A stretch of 64,000 nucleotides of DNA from DASQHY01 sp035602605 (GCA_035602605.1 DATNLZ010000084.1:51156-115155), one strand, 5' to 3'; positions 35,095 through 44,979 are shown, counted from the first letter of the stretch. Notes: generated by a model not told the origin, from the sequence alone. Translations and numbers: made by a program.

Positions 35095-36144
35095 ATGACT
35101 TGGCGCCCAATAACAAGCGTTCTGCCGCTGTCAACCGCAATGGCCGCTTGGGAATGGCTTGTTTTAGTAGCGCTGCGCGCTGCACACCGGATCGATCTCG
35201 GAATCATTGGGATTCTGTTTTCGCTCGCGCCTTTGGTGATCGTGCCGCTCGGGCTTCAGCTCGTCGAGGCAGTACCGATTCCATTGACCGATACTCGACT
35301 CGGCCATCTCACGCAATCGGTCGTGCCGGTTTGCGCGCTTGTGGCTGTGGCATCTTTCTTCTTGCCGATAGGAATTTTCGCGGCGCTTGCCGCCATACCC
35401 TGGCTGTTCGTTTGCCTTCTCAACGCCGTTTCCGGCTCACTGCGAATATTCCGCCATGGCCCGAGCCCACTGTCGCGACTGTGCTCTAGCGTCGGCCAAC
35501 TTTATTTGTTCATCGGTGGAATTTGGTTCTTATTCTCACGAATGGGTGCGCGTCCTCTCGGATTCTACGAACCCATTGTTCTGCTCACCGCAGTTCATTT
35601 TCATTATGCGGGCTTCGCTGCGCCAATTCTTGCGGGTGCTCTATTGCGATTCCTTCGCCTCAGTGATTCCTACCAACGCCGGGCGCTTCACGCCGCCGTG
35701 GGATGCGTTCTGATCGGCCCCGCGCTTCTCGCTGCCGGGTTCGTGCTTGGCCCGCGGGCAAAGTTGGCTGCCGCGCTCATGCTGGTCATCGGCGAAGCCG
35801 GGCTCGCCGCGTGGACTCTCCTTGCCGTTGGTCGAGTGAAGCCTCGCTGGGCACAGCTTTTCTTGGCTCTCTCCGCCGTCTCCGTCATTCCCGCAATGCT
35901 TTTTGCGGGTCTCTGGGCCGTAGGCGAGTATCCTTTCCAGCCAATGCTCAACATTCCTCAAATGGCCCAGGTCCACGGAACGATCAATGCCATTGGCTCT
36001 GTCTTTTGCGGCGTTTTTGGCTGGACGCTGCACATGCGCTACGCCCAGCCGGCAAAGGAATCATTCGATGAGAATAGCGATTACCGGTGGCACAGGATTC
36101 GTTGGCAGGCACCTGGCACAAGCACTCACTCTCAGTGGCCATGA
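35095..36144 (+). CDS. YndJ-like integral membrane protein
   Basis: Ten or so membrane helices, with the segment VHFHYAGFAAPILAGAL near residue 165 that is characteristic of the YndJ family. The ATG at 35095 has AGGA eight bases upstream; the frame is open further upstream because of the frameshifted neighbour. The end overlaps the next gene by 77 bases, which is long, and the final 25 residues are hydrophilic and unlike the family, so the natural stop may have been lost (a TGA at 36069 lies one frame away). Function unknown. Confidence 0.65.
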   Translation: MTWRPITSVLPLSTAMAAWEWLVLVALRAAHRIDLGIIGILFSLAPLVIVPLGLQLVEAVPIPLTDTRLGHLTQSVVPVCALVAVASFFLPIGIFAALAAIPWLFVCLLNAVSGSLRIFRHGPSPLSRLCSSVGQLYLFIGGIWFLFSRMGARPLGFYEPIVLLTAVHFHYAGFAAPILAGALLRFLRLSDSYQRRALHAAVGCVLIGPALLAAGFVLGPRAKLAAALMLVIGEAGLAAWTLLAVGRVKPRWAQLFLALSAVSVIPAMLFAGLWAVGEYPFQPMLNIPQMAQVHGTINAIGSVFCGVFGWTLHMRYAQPAKESFDENSDYRWHRIRWQAPGTSTHSQWP

Positions 36145-37009
36145 GGTTGTGCTCGTTGCTCGGGGAAAAGACAAAGGCAGCGAGGCCCTTCACTTGCCGG
36201 GAGCAAGCTTCCTCCCCTCCGATCTTTCCGACGTCCATCAATTGGCGCGGGCATTTTCGGGCGGCGGCGCAGTAGCTCATTGTGCAGGCATCAATCGCGA
36301 GCTCGGCGAACAAACTTACGACCGCGTGCACGTTGCAGGCACGCGCAACGTTGTCGAAGCGGCCCGCCGTGCGGGCGTCGGTAAAATCGTGCTCCTGAGC
36401 TTCCTTCGTGCGCGCCCTGATTGTGGCTCCGCCTATCACCAATCAAAATGGGCCGCCGAGGAAATCGTGCGCGCCTCGGGTCTGGACTTCACGATTCTCA
36501 AGGCCGGCGTTATTTACGGGCGCGGTGATCACGTGCTCGATCATCTCAGTCAGGCGCTTCGCACATTTCCGCTCTTTGCGCTCGTCGGGATGCGCGAGAA
36601 GCACATTCGCCGTCTCGCCGTGGAAGACCTCGTCAGGATACTGCGGGTAGCACTCCTTGAAGATCGCATGTCGCGCCAGACGCTGGCCGTCACCGGGCCC
36701 GACCAACTTCTCCTTGGGGACGCTGTTCGCCGTGTTGCGGACGTCGTTGCTCGCCGACCAATCATTTTCCCCATGCCGGTATTTTTTCATCGAGTGCTGG
36801 CATTCGTAGCCGAACGCATCATGACTATCCCGCTGATGGCCGTGGCCCAATTGCGGATTTTATCCGAAGGAATTGTCGAGCCGCTCCCATTTTGTGATCC
36901 CGTTCCCGACGACCTGAGTCCGCGCTCCAAATTCACGTCGGACAAAATCCGCCGCGGACTTCCCGATCACGGGCCGTTCGGTTGCAAGGATCTACGCGGT
37001 TGCGCGTGA
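36068..37009 (+). CDS. NAD(P)-dependent epimerase/dehydratase-like SDR
   Basis: A 313-residue extended or atypical short-chain dehydrogenase. The nucleotide-binding motif is ITGGTGFVG near the start and the catalytic pair is YHQSK (Tyr-x3-Lys) around residue 127. It resembles the complex I-associated NDUFA9-like group and membrane-anchored nucleotide-sugar reductases. The ATG at 36068 gives the usual start MRIAITGGTG. It belongs to the operon with the YndJ-like and SRPBCC genes. Confidence 0.83.
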   Translation: MRIAITGGTGFVGRHLAQALTLSGHEVVLVARGKDKGSEALHLPGASFLPSDLSDVHQLARAFSGGGAVAHCAGINRELGEQTYDRVHVAGTRNVVEAARRAGVGKIVLLSFLRARPDCGSAYHQSKWAAEEIVRASGLDFTILKAGVIYGRGDHVLDHLSQALRTFPLFALVGMREKHIRRLAVEDLVRILRVALLEDRMSRQTLAVTGPDQLLLGDAVRRVADVVARRPIIFPMPVFFHRVLAFVAERIMTIPLMAVAQLRILSEGIVEPLPFCDPVPDDLSPRSKFTSDKIRRGLPDHGPFGCKDLRGCA

Positions 37010-37046
37010 GAGAAAATCAGGTGTATCGAGGAACGTTGGAGCTCTC

Positions 37047-38447
37047 ATGAAGCTCAAATTCGCTGATCTGTGGCGCTGGGAAGGCACCGTTGATCGTGGT
37101 ACCGATGCGCTTGTCGGCGTGCTCGGTTTTGCAATCAAGCACAACCTCGATCGGTTCATCGCCGGCCGGGTGTTTCATCGCTCATGGGGAATCTTCAACC
37201 ACTGGATACCGGTTAGCCGAGCCGTGCGCATCGCACGCTTATCCGCACGCCGACGCATCATTTCTCGCCGCCATGGTCGCGCTTTCGCTGCCCTTCGTCT
37301 GGGTAGGGGTCACACTAACTCTTCGACGGCTGCGCGCCGCTGGTTTGCCAGTATGGTTAGTTGTTCTTTTTTTTCTCCCCTTCTTAACCTGTTCTTCTTT
37401 GCTCTCTTATGCGTCCTACCGCAACGCGAACAATCGGGCAATTTGCCGCTCGAAAGCATATCTCCGAAGGCGCCGCTCTTGGCGCGAATCCTCCCGAAAA
37501 GCGCAATGGGCAGCGCGGCAATGTCCCTGGCGATAACCCTGCCGTTTGGATTGGTATTTACGGTTTTCGGAGCCTCGATCTTGCAAGAGTATGGATGGGG
37601 CCTGTTTGTAGCACTACCGTTTTCCTTGGGTCTGGCCTCTACGATAATTTATGGTTACGGTCAGCCGCGCAGCTACGGCAGTTGCGTCTTGGTGGCATGT
37701 TTTTCCACGATATTTCTGGGCTGCGCTCTGCTAGCGGTCGCCGTTGAAGGAATCGTTTGCCTGGTGATGGCCGGCCCACTTGCGCTAGCCCTCAGTCTTA
37801 TGGGAGGGTCAATTGGATATTGGATCCTGCGCGCGCGTTGGTATGAACGCCGTGCTCCAGCGGTGCTTTCGCTGGTATTGTTCCTTGTTCCAGCAATTCA
37901 ATTCATCGATCGCGCGGCGGCCTTTGAGCCTCCGGTTTTCGCCGTGCGCACAGCACTCGAAATCCAGGCTCCGCCAGAAGCTGTTTGGAGGGAGGTAGTA
38001 GCCTCCACAGAAATTGCCGCTCCCACGGAATTGCTGTTCCGCGCGGGGATCGCCTATCCAGTTCGGGCCGAAATTCACGGCCGTGGCCCTGGAGCTGTAC
38101 GCCTCTGCATTTTCTCAACCGGCCCATTTGTCGAACCCATCGAAATCTGGGATGCGCCACGACAGCTCAAGTTCTCTGTCACGTCCAATCCGGTGCCGAT
38201 GCAGGAATGGACTCCCCACAGTCACATTGAACCTCCGCATCTCCACGGTTTTCTTGTTTCGAGTGGAGGGCAATTTTTCCTTACGCCGCGAGCCGGTGGC
38301 GGTACGCTCTTGGAAGGCACCACTTGGTATCGTCATAGTCTCTGGCCCGCAGCGTATTGGCGGTTGTGGTCCGACGCCATCATCCATCGCATTCACCTCC
38401 GTGTGCTCCGCCACATCAAGCATCGCACAGAGAAAACAGTGCATTAG
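37047..38447 (+). CDS. DUF805-like membrane / SRPBCC fusion with two compensating indels
   Basis: The N-terminal 62 codons (MKLKFADLWRWEGTVDRGTD and on) and everything after 37383 form sensible protein in one frame. Between 37234 and 37383 that frame is Arg/Ser-rich nonsense, while another frame gives PHADASFLAAMVALSLPFVW and LRRLRAAGLPVWLVVLFFLP, a clear DUF805-type membrane segment. Two bases appear lost near 37234 and one near 37383, together restoring the frame. The remainder has further helices and, from about residue 290, an SRPBCC ligand-binding domain. The function is unknown. Confidence 0.6.
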   Translation: MKLKFADLWRWEGTVDRGTDALVGVLGFAIKHNLDRFIAGRVFHRSWGIFNHWIPVSRAVRIARLSARRRIISRRHGRAFAALRLGRGHTNSSTAARRWFASMVSCSFFSPLLNLFFFALLCVLPQREQSGNLPLESISPKAPLLARILPKSAMGSAAMSLAITLPFGLVFTVFGASILQEYGWGLFVALPFSLGLASTIIYGYGQPRSYGSCVLVACFSTIFLGCALLAVAVEGIVCLVMAGPLALALSLMGGSIGYWILRARWYERRAPAVLSLVLFLVPAIQFIDRAAAFEPPVFAVRTALEIQAPPEAVWREVVASTEIAAPTELLFRAGIAYPVRAEIHGRGPGAVRLCIFSTGPFVEPIEIWDAPRQLKFSVTSNPVPMQEWTPHSHIEPPHLHGFLVSSGGQFFLTPRAGGGTLLEGTTWYRHSLWPAAYWRLWSDAIIHRIHLRVLRHIKHRTEKTVH

Positions 38448-38954
38448 GGAGAAGGGTCTTTTCTCCCAGCTCGTAGGCCCCCTTCGGATGACCGTCGTCG
38501 CGTACGATTGTGGCCAGAGCCAGCAGTTTCGAACTAATCTTTAGTCCAGCCTTTTGAACCGCGTCTACGTTAACCGCGAAACGCAACCGTTACTCTTCAA
38601 AAAGAATTGAATCCCGCCCCCTCGAATCGCAAAATCCTCGCCCTCCCCGACTACCATCGCACTCGAATCTTTTAAGCTAGCCGTGATCTCGGGAAGATGA
38701 TGAGCTTCTCTGTCACTACGAAATCAATCTGACACGGTTTCAAGTCCTCCAGCTCTTTGATTCGCCAGACCAGGACTCTGCAATTATTGATTGTCTGCCT
38801 GCGAGTCATATCTAAAGACGCACAGAATAACGAAAGCTTTTTTATTCGAAAATAAGTCGCCAGGCCACTCAACACCTGAGTTATTGGCGAGAAACCGCAA
38901 TGTCTTAGGCGCGACACCAGTTCTGGCCGCCTGCCGTCTGATCCCGGAAAATAA
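38448..38954. other. Intergenic stretch without recognised gene
   Basis: The 507 bases between the operon end and the convergent bshA hold no ORF with a plausible start and family. An 81-codon minus-strand ORF (38672-38917) has no ribosome-binding site or known motif. No strong hairpin with a U run was seen. Confidence 0.5.
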
Positions 38955-40094
38955 TTAGGCGTGAGCGGAGCGAACTTCGGCGAGAACTCTGTCGTAGTAA
39001 GCCTCGTAGAGGGGGATCACATCGTTCGAGCAATATTTTCTCTTCGCATTTGCGCGGGCTCGCTGACCCATTTCGCGGCCGCGGTCCGCCCGCGACAGGA
39101 TTTCGATGGCATGCTTTGCGGCCGCCGCAACGTCGCCGACGTCGACTAGGTAACCATCTACTCCATGCTCCACTACTTCTGGCAATCCACCCGTATTAGT
39201 GGCAATCACTGGTACTTCGCAGGCCATTGCCTCGAGCGCAGCCAATCCAAAAGATTCCATCTCTGATGGCAGCAGAAACAGATCAGCCGCCGCAAGTTTT
39301 TCGTAAACTTTGTTCTGCTTTCCGAGAAAATAGACATCTTTTTGCAATCGTTTTTTCCTTACCAGAAATTCCGCCGCGCCCCGCTCCGGGCCATCGCCGA
39401 TGAGTACGAGTTTGGCAGGCATCTTCGCGCGCACCAGCGCAAATATTTCCACGGCATCGGTCACGCGCTTGACCGGGCGGAAATTCGACAGATGCATTAG
39501 AATCGCCTCACCGCTGGGCGCCCACTGCGCGCGATTCCCGGATTCCTTCGCGCGACTATATAAGTCGCAATTAACGAAGTTGGGAATCACGTCAATGGGG
39601 CGCTCGATGTTGAATTCCTCGTTGGTGCGTCTTTTCAGATACTTCGAGATGGCGGTCACGCCGTCGCTCTGCTCAATGGAAAATTTTGTAATCGGCAGAT
39701 AGCTGCGATTGCTGCCAACCAGTGTAATGTCGGTTCCGTGCAGCGTGGTGATGAACGGTAAGCGCCGCGGCGCAGCCATCGAACGCGCCAAAAGTGCGCT
39801 TACGGAATGCGGAATCGCATAGTGCACGTGCAAAAGATCGAGTGAAACCGACTCAAATGCTTCTAGCATCTTTGTTGCCAGCGCCAGCGTGTACGGCGGG
39901 TGATCGAACAATGGATATGTAGCAACCTCGACTTCATGGAAGTAAATATTTTGATGGGTGAGGTCCATCCGAATTGGCGGCGCGTAACTGATGAAATGGA
40001 TTTCGTGCCCGCGTGTGGCCAGCTCCATCCCAAGCTCTGTGGCCACAACGCCAGAGCCGCCATAGGTCGGATAGCAGGTAATTCCGATTTTCAT
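38955..40094 (-). CDS. bshA: N-acetyl-alpha-D-glucosaminyl L-malate synthase
   Basis: BshA transfers GlcNAc from UDP-GlcNAc to L-malate in the first step of bacillithiol synthesis. The 379-residue GT4 glycosyltransferase begins MKIGITCYPTYGGSGVVATE, the BshA-type start, and has HGTDITLVG, the donor-site motif NFRPVKR and the EX7E segment ESFGLAALEAMACEVPVIAT. The ATG at 40094 is preferred to 40133 for this start. bshB and bshC are not in the window. Confidence 0.9.
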   Translation of the reverse strand: MKIGITCYPTYGGSGVVATELGMELATRGHEIHFISYAPPIRMDLTHQNIYFHEVEVATYPLFDHPPYTLALATKMLEAFESVSLDLLHVHYAIPHSVSALLARSMAAPRRLPFITTLHGTDITLVGSNRSYLPITKFSIEQSDGVTAISKYLKRRTNEEFNIERPIDVIPNFVNCDLYSRAKESGNRAQWAPSGEAILMHLSNFRPVKRVTDAVEIFALVRAKMPAKLVLIGDGPERGAAEFLVRKKRLQKDVYFLGKQNKVYEKLAAADLFLLPSEMESFGLAALEAMACEVPVIATNTGGLPEVVEHGVDGYLVDVGDVAAAAKHAIEILSRADRGREMGQRARANAKRKYCSNDVIPLYEAYYDRVLAEVRSAHA

Positions 40095-40366
40095 CGCGCT
40101 AATTCCAGACTGCTTTGAGAACGTTAGTGTCATAGCGATGTTCCCGCGCTATTCTGGGACTTCGCTCACTCATGCATGGTCCGAAGTCTCAGCGAATGGT
40201 AGCTTCGTTCGCGACTTTCTGCGCTCACATGATGCCCTCGGTCCGTGCATTGCTTGCGAGTTTTAGCAAGCGGTGCTAAATTCACCGACTCTTCGCGCAC
40301 AGAAGTTTAGCGCGCGTGGGCTTTCGCAAGCGAGCTTCCCACTTAGACGCAGGAGTCAACCAAACG

Positions 40367-40828
40367 GTGACACGACTTTCAGGCAAGCCGGGCTTACGAG
40401 AAAAGCTGACGAGAGCAGAGCTGGGCGTGATGGCTCGCCGTCTGCGCAACGCCAACACGACAAAATTATTTGGGTTTGAGTTGCGGGTGGCTGGCGGTGG
40501 CCGGGCGACGATTGGTATGAGAGTGCGGAGCCATCATATTCAATTGCACAACGTCGTTCATGGGGGAATCCTCTGCGCGCTTGCGGATACCACGGGGGCG
40601 ATTGCTGCGTATACGACGCTGCCTCAGGGGACGCATCTCGCGACCATCGAACTGAAAATCAATTTCCTCGAGCCGGTTGCCGGCGGCATGGTTGTAGCGC
40701 GAGCCAGAGTGCTGCGCCGTGGGCGAAACTTCATTGTATCGGATTGCGATATTTTCACTCCGGGCAAAGTGCTTGCAGCAAAGGCGCTGATGACCTTCGC
40801 AATTGGAGCAACCAGGCCACAAAGCTAA
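40367..40828 (+). CDS. PaaI-type hotdog thioesterase
   Basis: A hotdog-fold protein of about 153 residues with the PaaI signature NVVHGGILCALADTTGAIAAY and the later strand ATIELKINFLEPV. It probably hydrolyses acyl- or aryl-CoA esters. The GTG at 40367 has AGGAG 11 bases upstream; a GTG at 40316 gives a 17-residue longer form without a ribosome-binding site. It stands alone between two convergently or divergently placed genes. Confidence 0.82.
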   Translation: MTRLSGKPGLREKLTRAELGVMARRLRNANTTKLFGFELRVAGGGRATIGMRVRSHHIQLHNVVHGGILCALADTTGAIAAYTTLPQGTHLATIELKINFLEPVAGGMVVARARVLRRGRNFIVSDCDIFTPGKVLAAKALMTFAIGATRPQS

Positions 40829-40930
40829 CCCGAGCACCGCCGATAAGGTAGCTTCCGGGCTCGTTCGCGCTTCGGAACCTGCTGCGACAGCGTTCGACAA
40901 ATTTACCGAGACCGAGCGCTGACGCACCGC

Positions 40931-41272
40931 TTACTGCCCGTTGTTTCCACCTTGCGCGGCCTCTTCGCCATCCTTATAGACGTACTTGATCCGCTGCTTA
41001 TAAATCAGCAAATTGGGACTGCCCAAACGCGTCAGTTTGATGCAGTCCCGGTCATACCACTCCACGGTACCGCGAAGAACCTCGCCATCGGTCATGATCA
41101 CGGCTACTGGGGTTTTGCTCTGCATCTGTTTCACCCAGTAGAAATTTTCTGCGTGTGTTTGTTCCGGAGGAGCAGGCTTTTTGTGCGGTTGCGGCGCTCC
41201 GTGGTGCGGGCGGGCAGGCAATTGCTCCTTGACCTCAGTCAGCACCGGGCGAAACAGTTTCCGATTTACCAT
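40931..41272 (-). CDS. hfq: Hfq-like Sm RNA-binding protein
   Basis: Residues 42-103 form an Sm fold: FYWVKQMQSKTPVAVIMTDG for the first strands and the second motif LLIYKQRIKYVY. Classical Hfq has YKHA at this place; the usual His is replaced by Gln here, so U-tract binding may differ. The first 40 residues are a basic, Pro-rich extension. AAGGAG stands before the ATG at 41272. It may chaperone small RNAs. Confidence 0.8.
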   Translation of the reverse strand: MVNRKLFRPVLTEVKEQLPARPHHGAPQPHKKPAPPEQTHAENFYWVKQMQSKTPVAVIMTDGEVLRGTVEWYDRDCIKLTRLGSPNLLIYKQRIKYVYKDGEEAAQGGNNGQ

Positions 41273-41380
41273 AACAGCTCCTTCACAGCTTTTTGGGAAG
41301 CACGAGGCTCGTGCGATGAGATGCTCTTTCCCTCGTAGCGGTTACATGAACCTTAGCGTTAGACGTATACGACCGAATCC

Positions 41381-42511
41381 CTAATCTCGAGCAATTCCAG
41401 CAAGGTCTGCTGCTCCGGCTCGCAGTGAGACAGCTACAGCGTCGAGACCCAGCTGACGATTCACGTTTCGGCGCGCGCGAGCATACAACTCGTCAAATCC
41501 CTGAACGGCGCGTCTTAGCCAGCTGAAGTCCACTTTCTTGCTGACCGCTTCGAGTTCCTTGCGCAACGCGGGGTTCCTCAGTGCGGCATTCCCGGAACCA
41601 CACGATAGTTCGAGTAGGTCCGTGAGCAAACTATAGAACACTTCTAGTTGAACTTCAAAGGACTCTTGATGCCCTTTGACCAGTGCGGAAGTTTCACGAA
41701 AAAGTCCGGCATACGACCTGGCTTCAACAGCCTGCAACAAGACATTCAAGGCATCGCGGCGCAGCTGGGCAGTCGCTTGGAGATCGAGACCCATGGCCAC
41801 TCCCGGGCAGCCTTCGGCAAGTTGGGCGGCAAGTCGGCGGTCGGCAGGCTTCATGTCAGTGCGGTCTGCCAGAATCTTTTCCAGTGGCTCGGTTTCGAGC
41901 GGCGCAAAGAAAAATTGCAGGCAGCGCGAAACGATCGTGGGGAGCAGCTGGTAAGGGCTGGGCGCGAGCAAAATCAAGGTAGCCGATTCGGGCGGCTCCT
42001 CCAGAATTTTCAGGAACACGCTGGCCAAATCCCAACGCATGGTTTCCGCGCGGTCGAGAATGAACAGGCGGCGCTTTCCGAAAGGCTTGAAGTACGCGGC
42101 GCGTTGCACCGCGCGCAATTGCCCCATGCGAATCACCGGACGCACGACCGGATTCCGCAGGCGCACAGGGTCAGGCACGATAGCCCAGACATCGGGATGG
42201 GTTTGCAAAATGAGCGGGAGGCGCTCAACGGTTGCAGCGTCAGGGCTGTCGCCACGCTGCGTTAAACCTTGCTCAATAAGGCGGGAAGGGTCGGCGAGCC
42301 GGCCAATTTTGCGGCAGGTTTCGCACTCACCGCAAAAGTCGTCTTGCAGGCGTTCGCAATTCGCGGCCTGCGCGAACATGCGCGCCAGGGTGAATTTCCC
42401 GACACCACGTGGACCGCAAAAGAGCATTGCGTGTGGCACGCGGTTATTGCGCAAGGCGCCTCGGAGCGTGGTAACGATTCGCTCGTTCCCAAGATATTCA
42501 GAAAATGGCAC
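41381..42511 (-). CDS. holB: DNA polymerase III subunit delta-prime
   Basis: An AAA+ clamp-loader subunit of 376 residues. Visible are GPRGVGKFTLARMFA (P-loop, with Phe in place of Ser/Thr, as expected of an inactive delta-prime ATPase), the zinc site C-x7-C-x2-C-x2-C near residue 55, and the sensor region DRAETMRWDLASVFLKILEEPP. The start is GTG at 42511, with GGAG 12 bases upstream. It follows tmk closely, a common pairing. Confidence 0.88.
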   Translation of the reverse strand: MPFSEYLGNERIVTTLRGALRNNRVPHAMLFCGPRGVGKFTLARMFAQAANCERLQDDFCGECETCRKIGRLADPSRLIEQGLTQRGDSPDAATVERLPLILQTHPDVWAIVPDPVRLRNPVVRPVIRMGQLRAVQRAAYFKPFGKRRLFILDRAETMRWDLASVFLKILEEPPESATLILLAPSPYQLLPTIVSRCLQFFFAPLETEPLEKILADRTDMKPADRRLAAQLAEGCPGVAMGLDLQATAQLRRDALNVLLQAVEARSYAGLFRETSALVKGHQESFEVQLEVFYSLLTDLLELSCGSGNAALRNPALRKELEAVSKKVDFSWLRRAVQGFDELYARARRNVNRQLGLDAVAVSLRAGAADLAGIARD

Positions 42512-42583
42512 GCAGGATTTTTGCTCCTTCCTTGTTCAGGAACAACGGATCTTCACCGATACGGCCCTTCATGAATCTGGCAT

Positions 42584-43315
42584 TCATGATACGCGCGGAC
42601 TGCCGGAAAGTTTCGCCGCCCGGCTCGCTGCGGCGCCCTGGACCAGGAGCGGTTGGGCAGCGGCCCAGATGACCGGCGCAATTTCCTGAGGGAGACGCAT
42701 CGCGCCGACAGTATCTACGCATTCGATGGTGACCCAATTCGGCTGGAGCGCTAGCTGGTCGTAAATCGCGGCTGCCTGTTCGAGATGAAGCACGTCGGCT
42801 TCGAGCAAATCGCGGCGCAAAGCGGTATATTTGCGCGTAGCTTTGCGGCCGACGAGTTGGTGGGCGCGCGCAGCTGGCAAGCGCAAATAGATGACCAGGT
42901 CCTCTGCGGGCAAAGCATACAAGCCATATTCCAGACGCTGCAGCCAGGCCAGGAATTCCGGACGCTTTTCCGCAGGCATACGCGCGGTCTGATGAGCCAG
43001 ATTCGAGCCGATATAGCGGTCGGAGAGAATCGTTTTGCCTGCGGCAAGTGCCGCTTCGAGTTCCGGCTTGTACTCAAAGCGATCGCCGGCATAGAGCAAG
43101 GCAGAAAAGTGCGGGTCTACGGAATCGAGCGGGCCGAATTGTCCGTTCAGAAAGCGCGCGACGAGACGACCGAAGGACGACTCATAGCACGGGAAACTGC
43201 AGGACACATAGCTAAGACCGCGACCCGCAAGAGCTTTGCTGAGCAGTTCGAGCTGCGTGCGCTTGCCGCTGCCGTCGATGCCTTCAATCACGATAAGTTT
43301 TCCGCGCTGCGTCAT
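42584..43315 (-). CDS. tmk: Thymidylate kinase
   Basis: Thymidylate kinase makes dTDP from dTMP. The 243-residue protein has the P-loop IEGIDGSGKRTQ, the DR(Y/H) motif SDRYIGSNLAHQ and the LID-like arginines in GRKATRKY. It is about 30 residues longer than the E. coli enzyme, with an Ala-rich tail. It probably forms an operon with holB, 72 bases downstream. Confidence 0.88.
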   Translation of the reverse strand: MTQRGKLIVIEGIDGSGKRTQLELLSKALAGRGLSYVSCSFPCYESSFGRLVARFLNGQFGPLDSVDPHFSALLYAGDRFEYKPELEAALAAGKTILSDRYIGSNLAHQTARMPAEKRPEFLAWLQRLEYGLYALPAEDLVIYLRLPAARAHQLVGRKATRKYTALRRDLLEADVLHLEQAAAIYDQLALQPNWVTIECVDTVGAMRLPQEIAPVIWAAAQPLLVQGAAASRAAKLSGSPRVS

Positions 43316-43633
43316 GTGCGCTGCTCAGTTGTGGCCTTCAGTCTAGCCGGAGCAGCGGCGCTCCGCAATGCCCCGGTGCAGAAGGTCGGAGTTCACCGCT
43401 GAGCGTCGCTGTTTTCAAATCGGGCCATCAGCGGTCGCTATTCCAGCTGTGCGACCCCCAGACTGCTGCACACTCGCCGAGGTGTTTCTTGTAAGTGGAA
43501 TCTAGAGCACTTACAAGCAAGCAGAATCGGGAGTGAGTCGGCGAAAGGTTCGAACTGTCAGTTCAACACTCAAGGGGCATCGGCTAACCGGGCGACGGGT
43601 GCTTTGGTTTAATCACGGAAAAGGATACGGCTC
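43316..43633. other. Intergenic stretch without recognised gene
   Basis: The 318 bases upstream of tmk and downstream of the aldo/keto reductase contain no supported ORF. GC content and codon pattern are not gene-like, and I see no clear promoter or terminator. Confidence 0.5.
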
Positions 43634-44581
43634 CTACGCGCCGGGATTGTAGCCGAGCCATTCGGGGTGCATCGCCGTGGAGTCAAACGTGGGCGTGGTT
43701 TTGAAGGGTTCGTATTTGCCGGCGGCTGCGACCGCGGCTGTTTTTGCGAGAATGTTGGAAATATCCGTCTTGCTCAGGGTCGCGTAGGTTCTTGCCGCCT
43801 CGAAAGCCTGATCGAGGATCGGCATACTGTCGATTCCGGTAATCACAACGGATGTGGGCAAGCTGAGCGCGAACTGCAGGCATTCGAGCGGGGTCACGGT
43901 CTTGCTTGCCAGTATATGTTTGTCGCCCATGGACTTCATACCGAGTACGGCTATCTGCTTGCGGACCAGAACGGGAAGTACTTCCTTTCCGAAACTTCGA
44001 AAATGTGCATCCATCACGTTCAGGGGCATCTGTACCGCATCGAACGAGAAGTTGTTCTTGTCGGCCATCTGCAACATGCGCAAATGCACGCTGGGGTCCT
44101 TGTGTCCGGTAAAGCCCGTGTACTTGATTTTTCCGGCCTTTTTGGCTTGCAACATCGCTTCCACAGCTCCGCCTTCTGCAAAAAAGCGGTCGGGATCTTC
44201 CAAGCGGATATTCTCGTGAAATTGCCACAAATCCACACTGTCCAGTTCTAAGCGTTGCAGGGATTCATCCAGTTGTTTCAGTGCGGAGCCTCGTGTACGT
44301 CCATCAAATTTGGTCATCACAAAGACTTTTTGACGATAACCACCCTTGAGAGCCTTTCCCACGCGCCGTTCGCTCTCACCCTGGTTGTAGTCCCAGGAAT
44401 TATCAGAGAAATTGATCCCACGGTCGATCGCTGCATGGAAGAGCTTGATCATATCCCTCTCTTCCAGTCTCGACAGTCCGAGATGAAATCCTCCCAGCCC
44501 GATACAGGAAACTTTTACACCTGTTTTTCCGAGCGTGCGGTATGACATTTCCGACGATTGGTTCAATTCGTTGCGAGCCAT
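43634..44581 (-). CDS. Aldo/keto reductase
   Basis: A 315-residue TIM-barrel reductase. The catalytic tetrad is visible as D in INFSDNSWDY, Y in the same segment, K in MTKFDG and H in LWQFHEN; NADPH-binding residues lie near the end. GAGGA five bases upstream supports the ATG at 44581 (MARNELNQSS). The downstream MSYRTLGKTG start would also be possible. It lacks the C-terminal ferredoxin domain that some relatives have. Substrate unknown. Confidence 0.87.
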   Translation of the reverse strand: MARNELNQSSEMSYRTLGKTGVKVSCIGLGGFHLGLSRLEERDMIKLFHAAIDRGINFSDNSWDYNQGESERRVGKALKGGYRQKVFVMTKFDGRTRGSALKQLDESLQRLELDSVDLWQFHENIRLEDPDRFFAEGGAVEAMLQAKKAGKIKYTGFTGHKDPSVHLRMLQMADKNNFSFDAVQMPLNVMDAHFRSFGKEVLPVLVRKQIAVLGMKSMGDKHILASKTVTPLECLQFALSLPTSVVITGIDSMPILDQAFEAARTYATLSKTDISNILAKTAAVAAAGKYEPFKTTPTFDSTAMHPEWLGYNPGA

Positions 44582-44979
44582 TGATTCCTCGGTTCCGGAA
44601 ATTCGAATGTGTCCCGTTGCTAGTCGCAGAAAGAAACGACAAAGCGGCCATTCCACCAAGACATTCCAGCCGCTTGAGCATCATTCAAGGTCAAAACTTG
44701 CCCTTACGTTCCCCTGCTAGTCCTCGATTCAAGGTATAACACAAGTCCGGTCGTGATTTCGGTTCGCTAGCGAACGGAAGATGCACGAGAGCAATTTCTC
44801 AGCGGAGAGTGCTCGTGAGATGGGGTAATCGAAGAGGGATTCCTCGACTGCGAACGCGACATTCGCTTTGCGCATGAGGCAAAGGCCTCGCGTCCCTGCG
44901 CTCGGAGTGACCCCCTGTTGCAGGGCGATGTTTGTACACTCCTGCTAAGTACGAATGCAAAGGCAATTAGCGCAGGCTA
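44582..44979. other. Intergenic stretch without recognised gene
   Basis: About 400 bases between the aldo/keto reductase start and the end of the DUF5916 gene. It contains a perfect 14-base palindrome GTTCGCTAGCGAAC at 44762-44775 and a small GAGGC/GCCTC hairpin near 44876, but no supported ORF. Confidence 0.45.

Noticed and set aside
38672..38917. 81-codon minus-strand ORF
   Set aside because: No ribosome-binding site, no motif, and no neighbouring operon.
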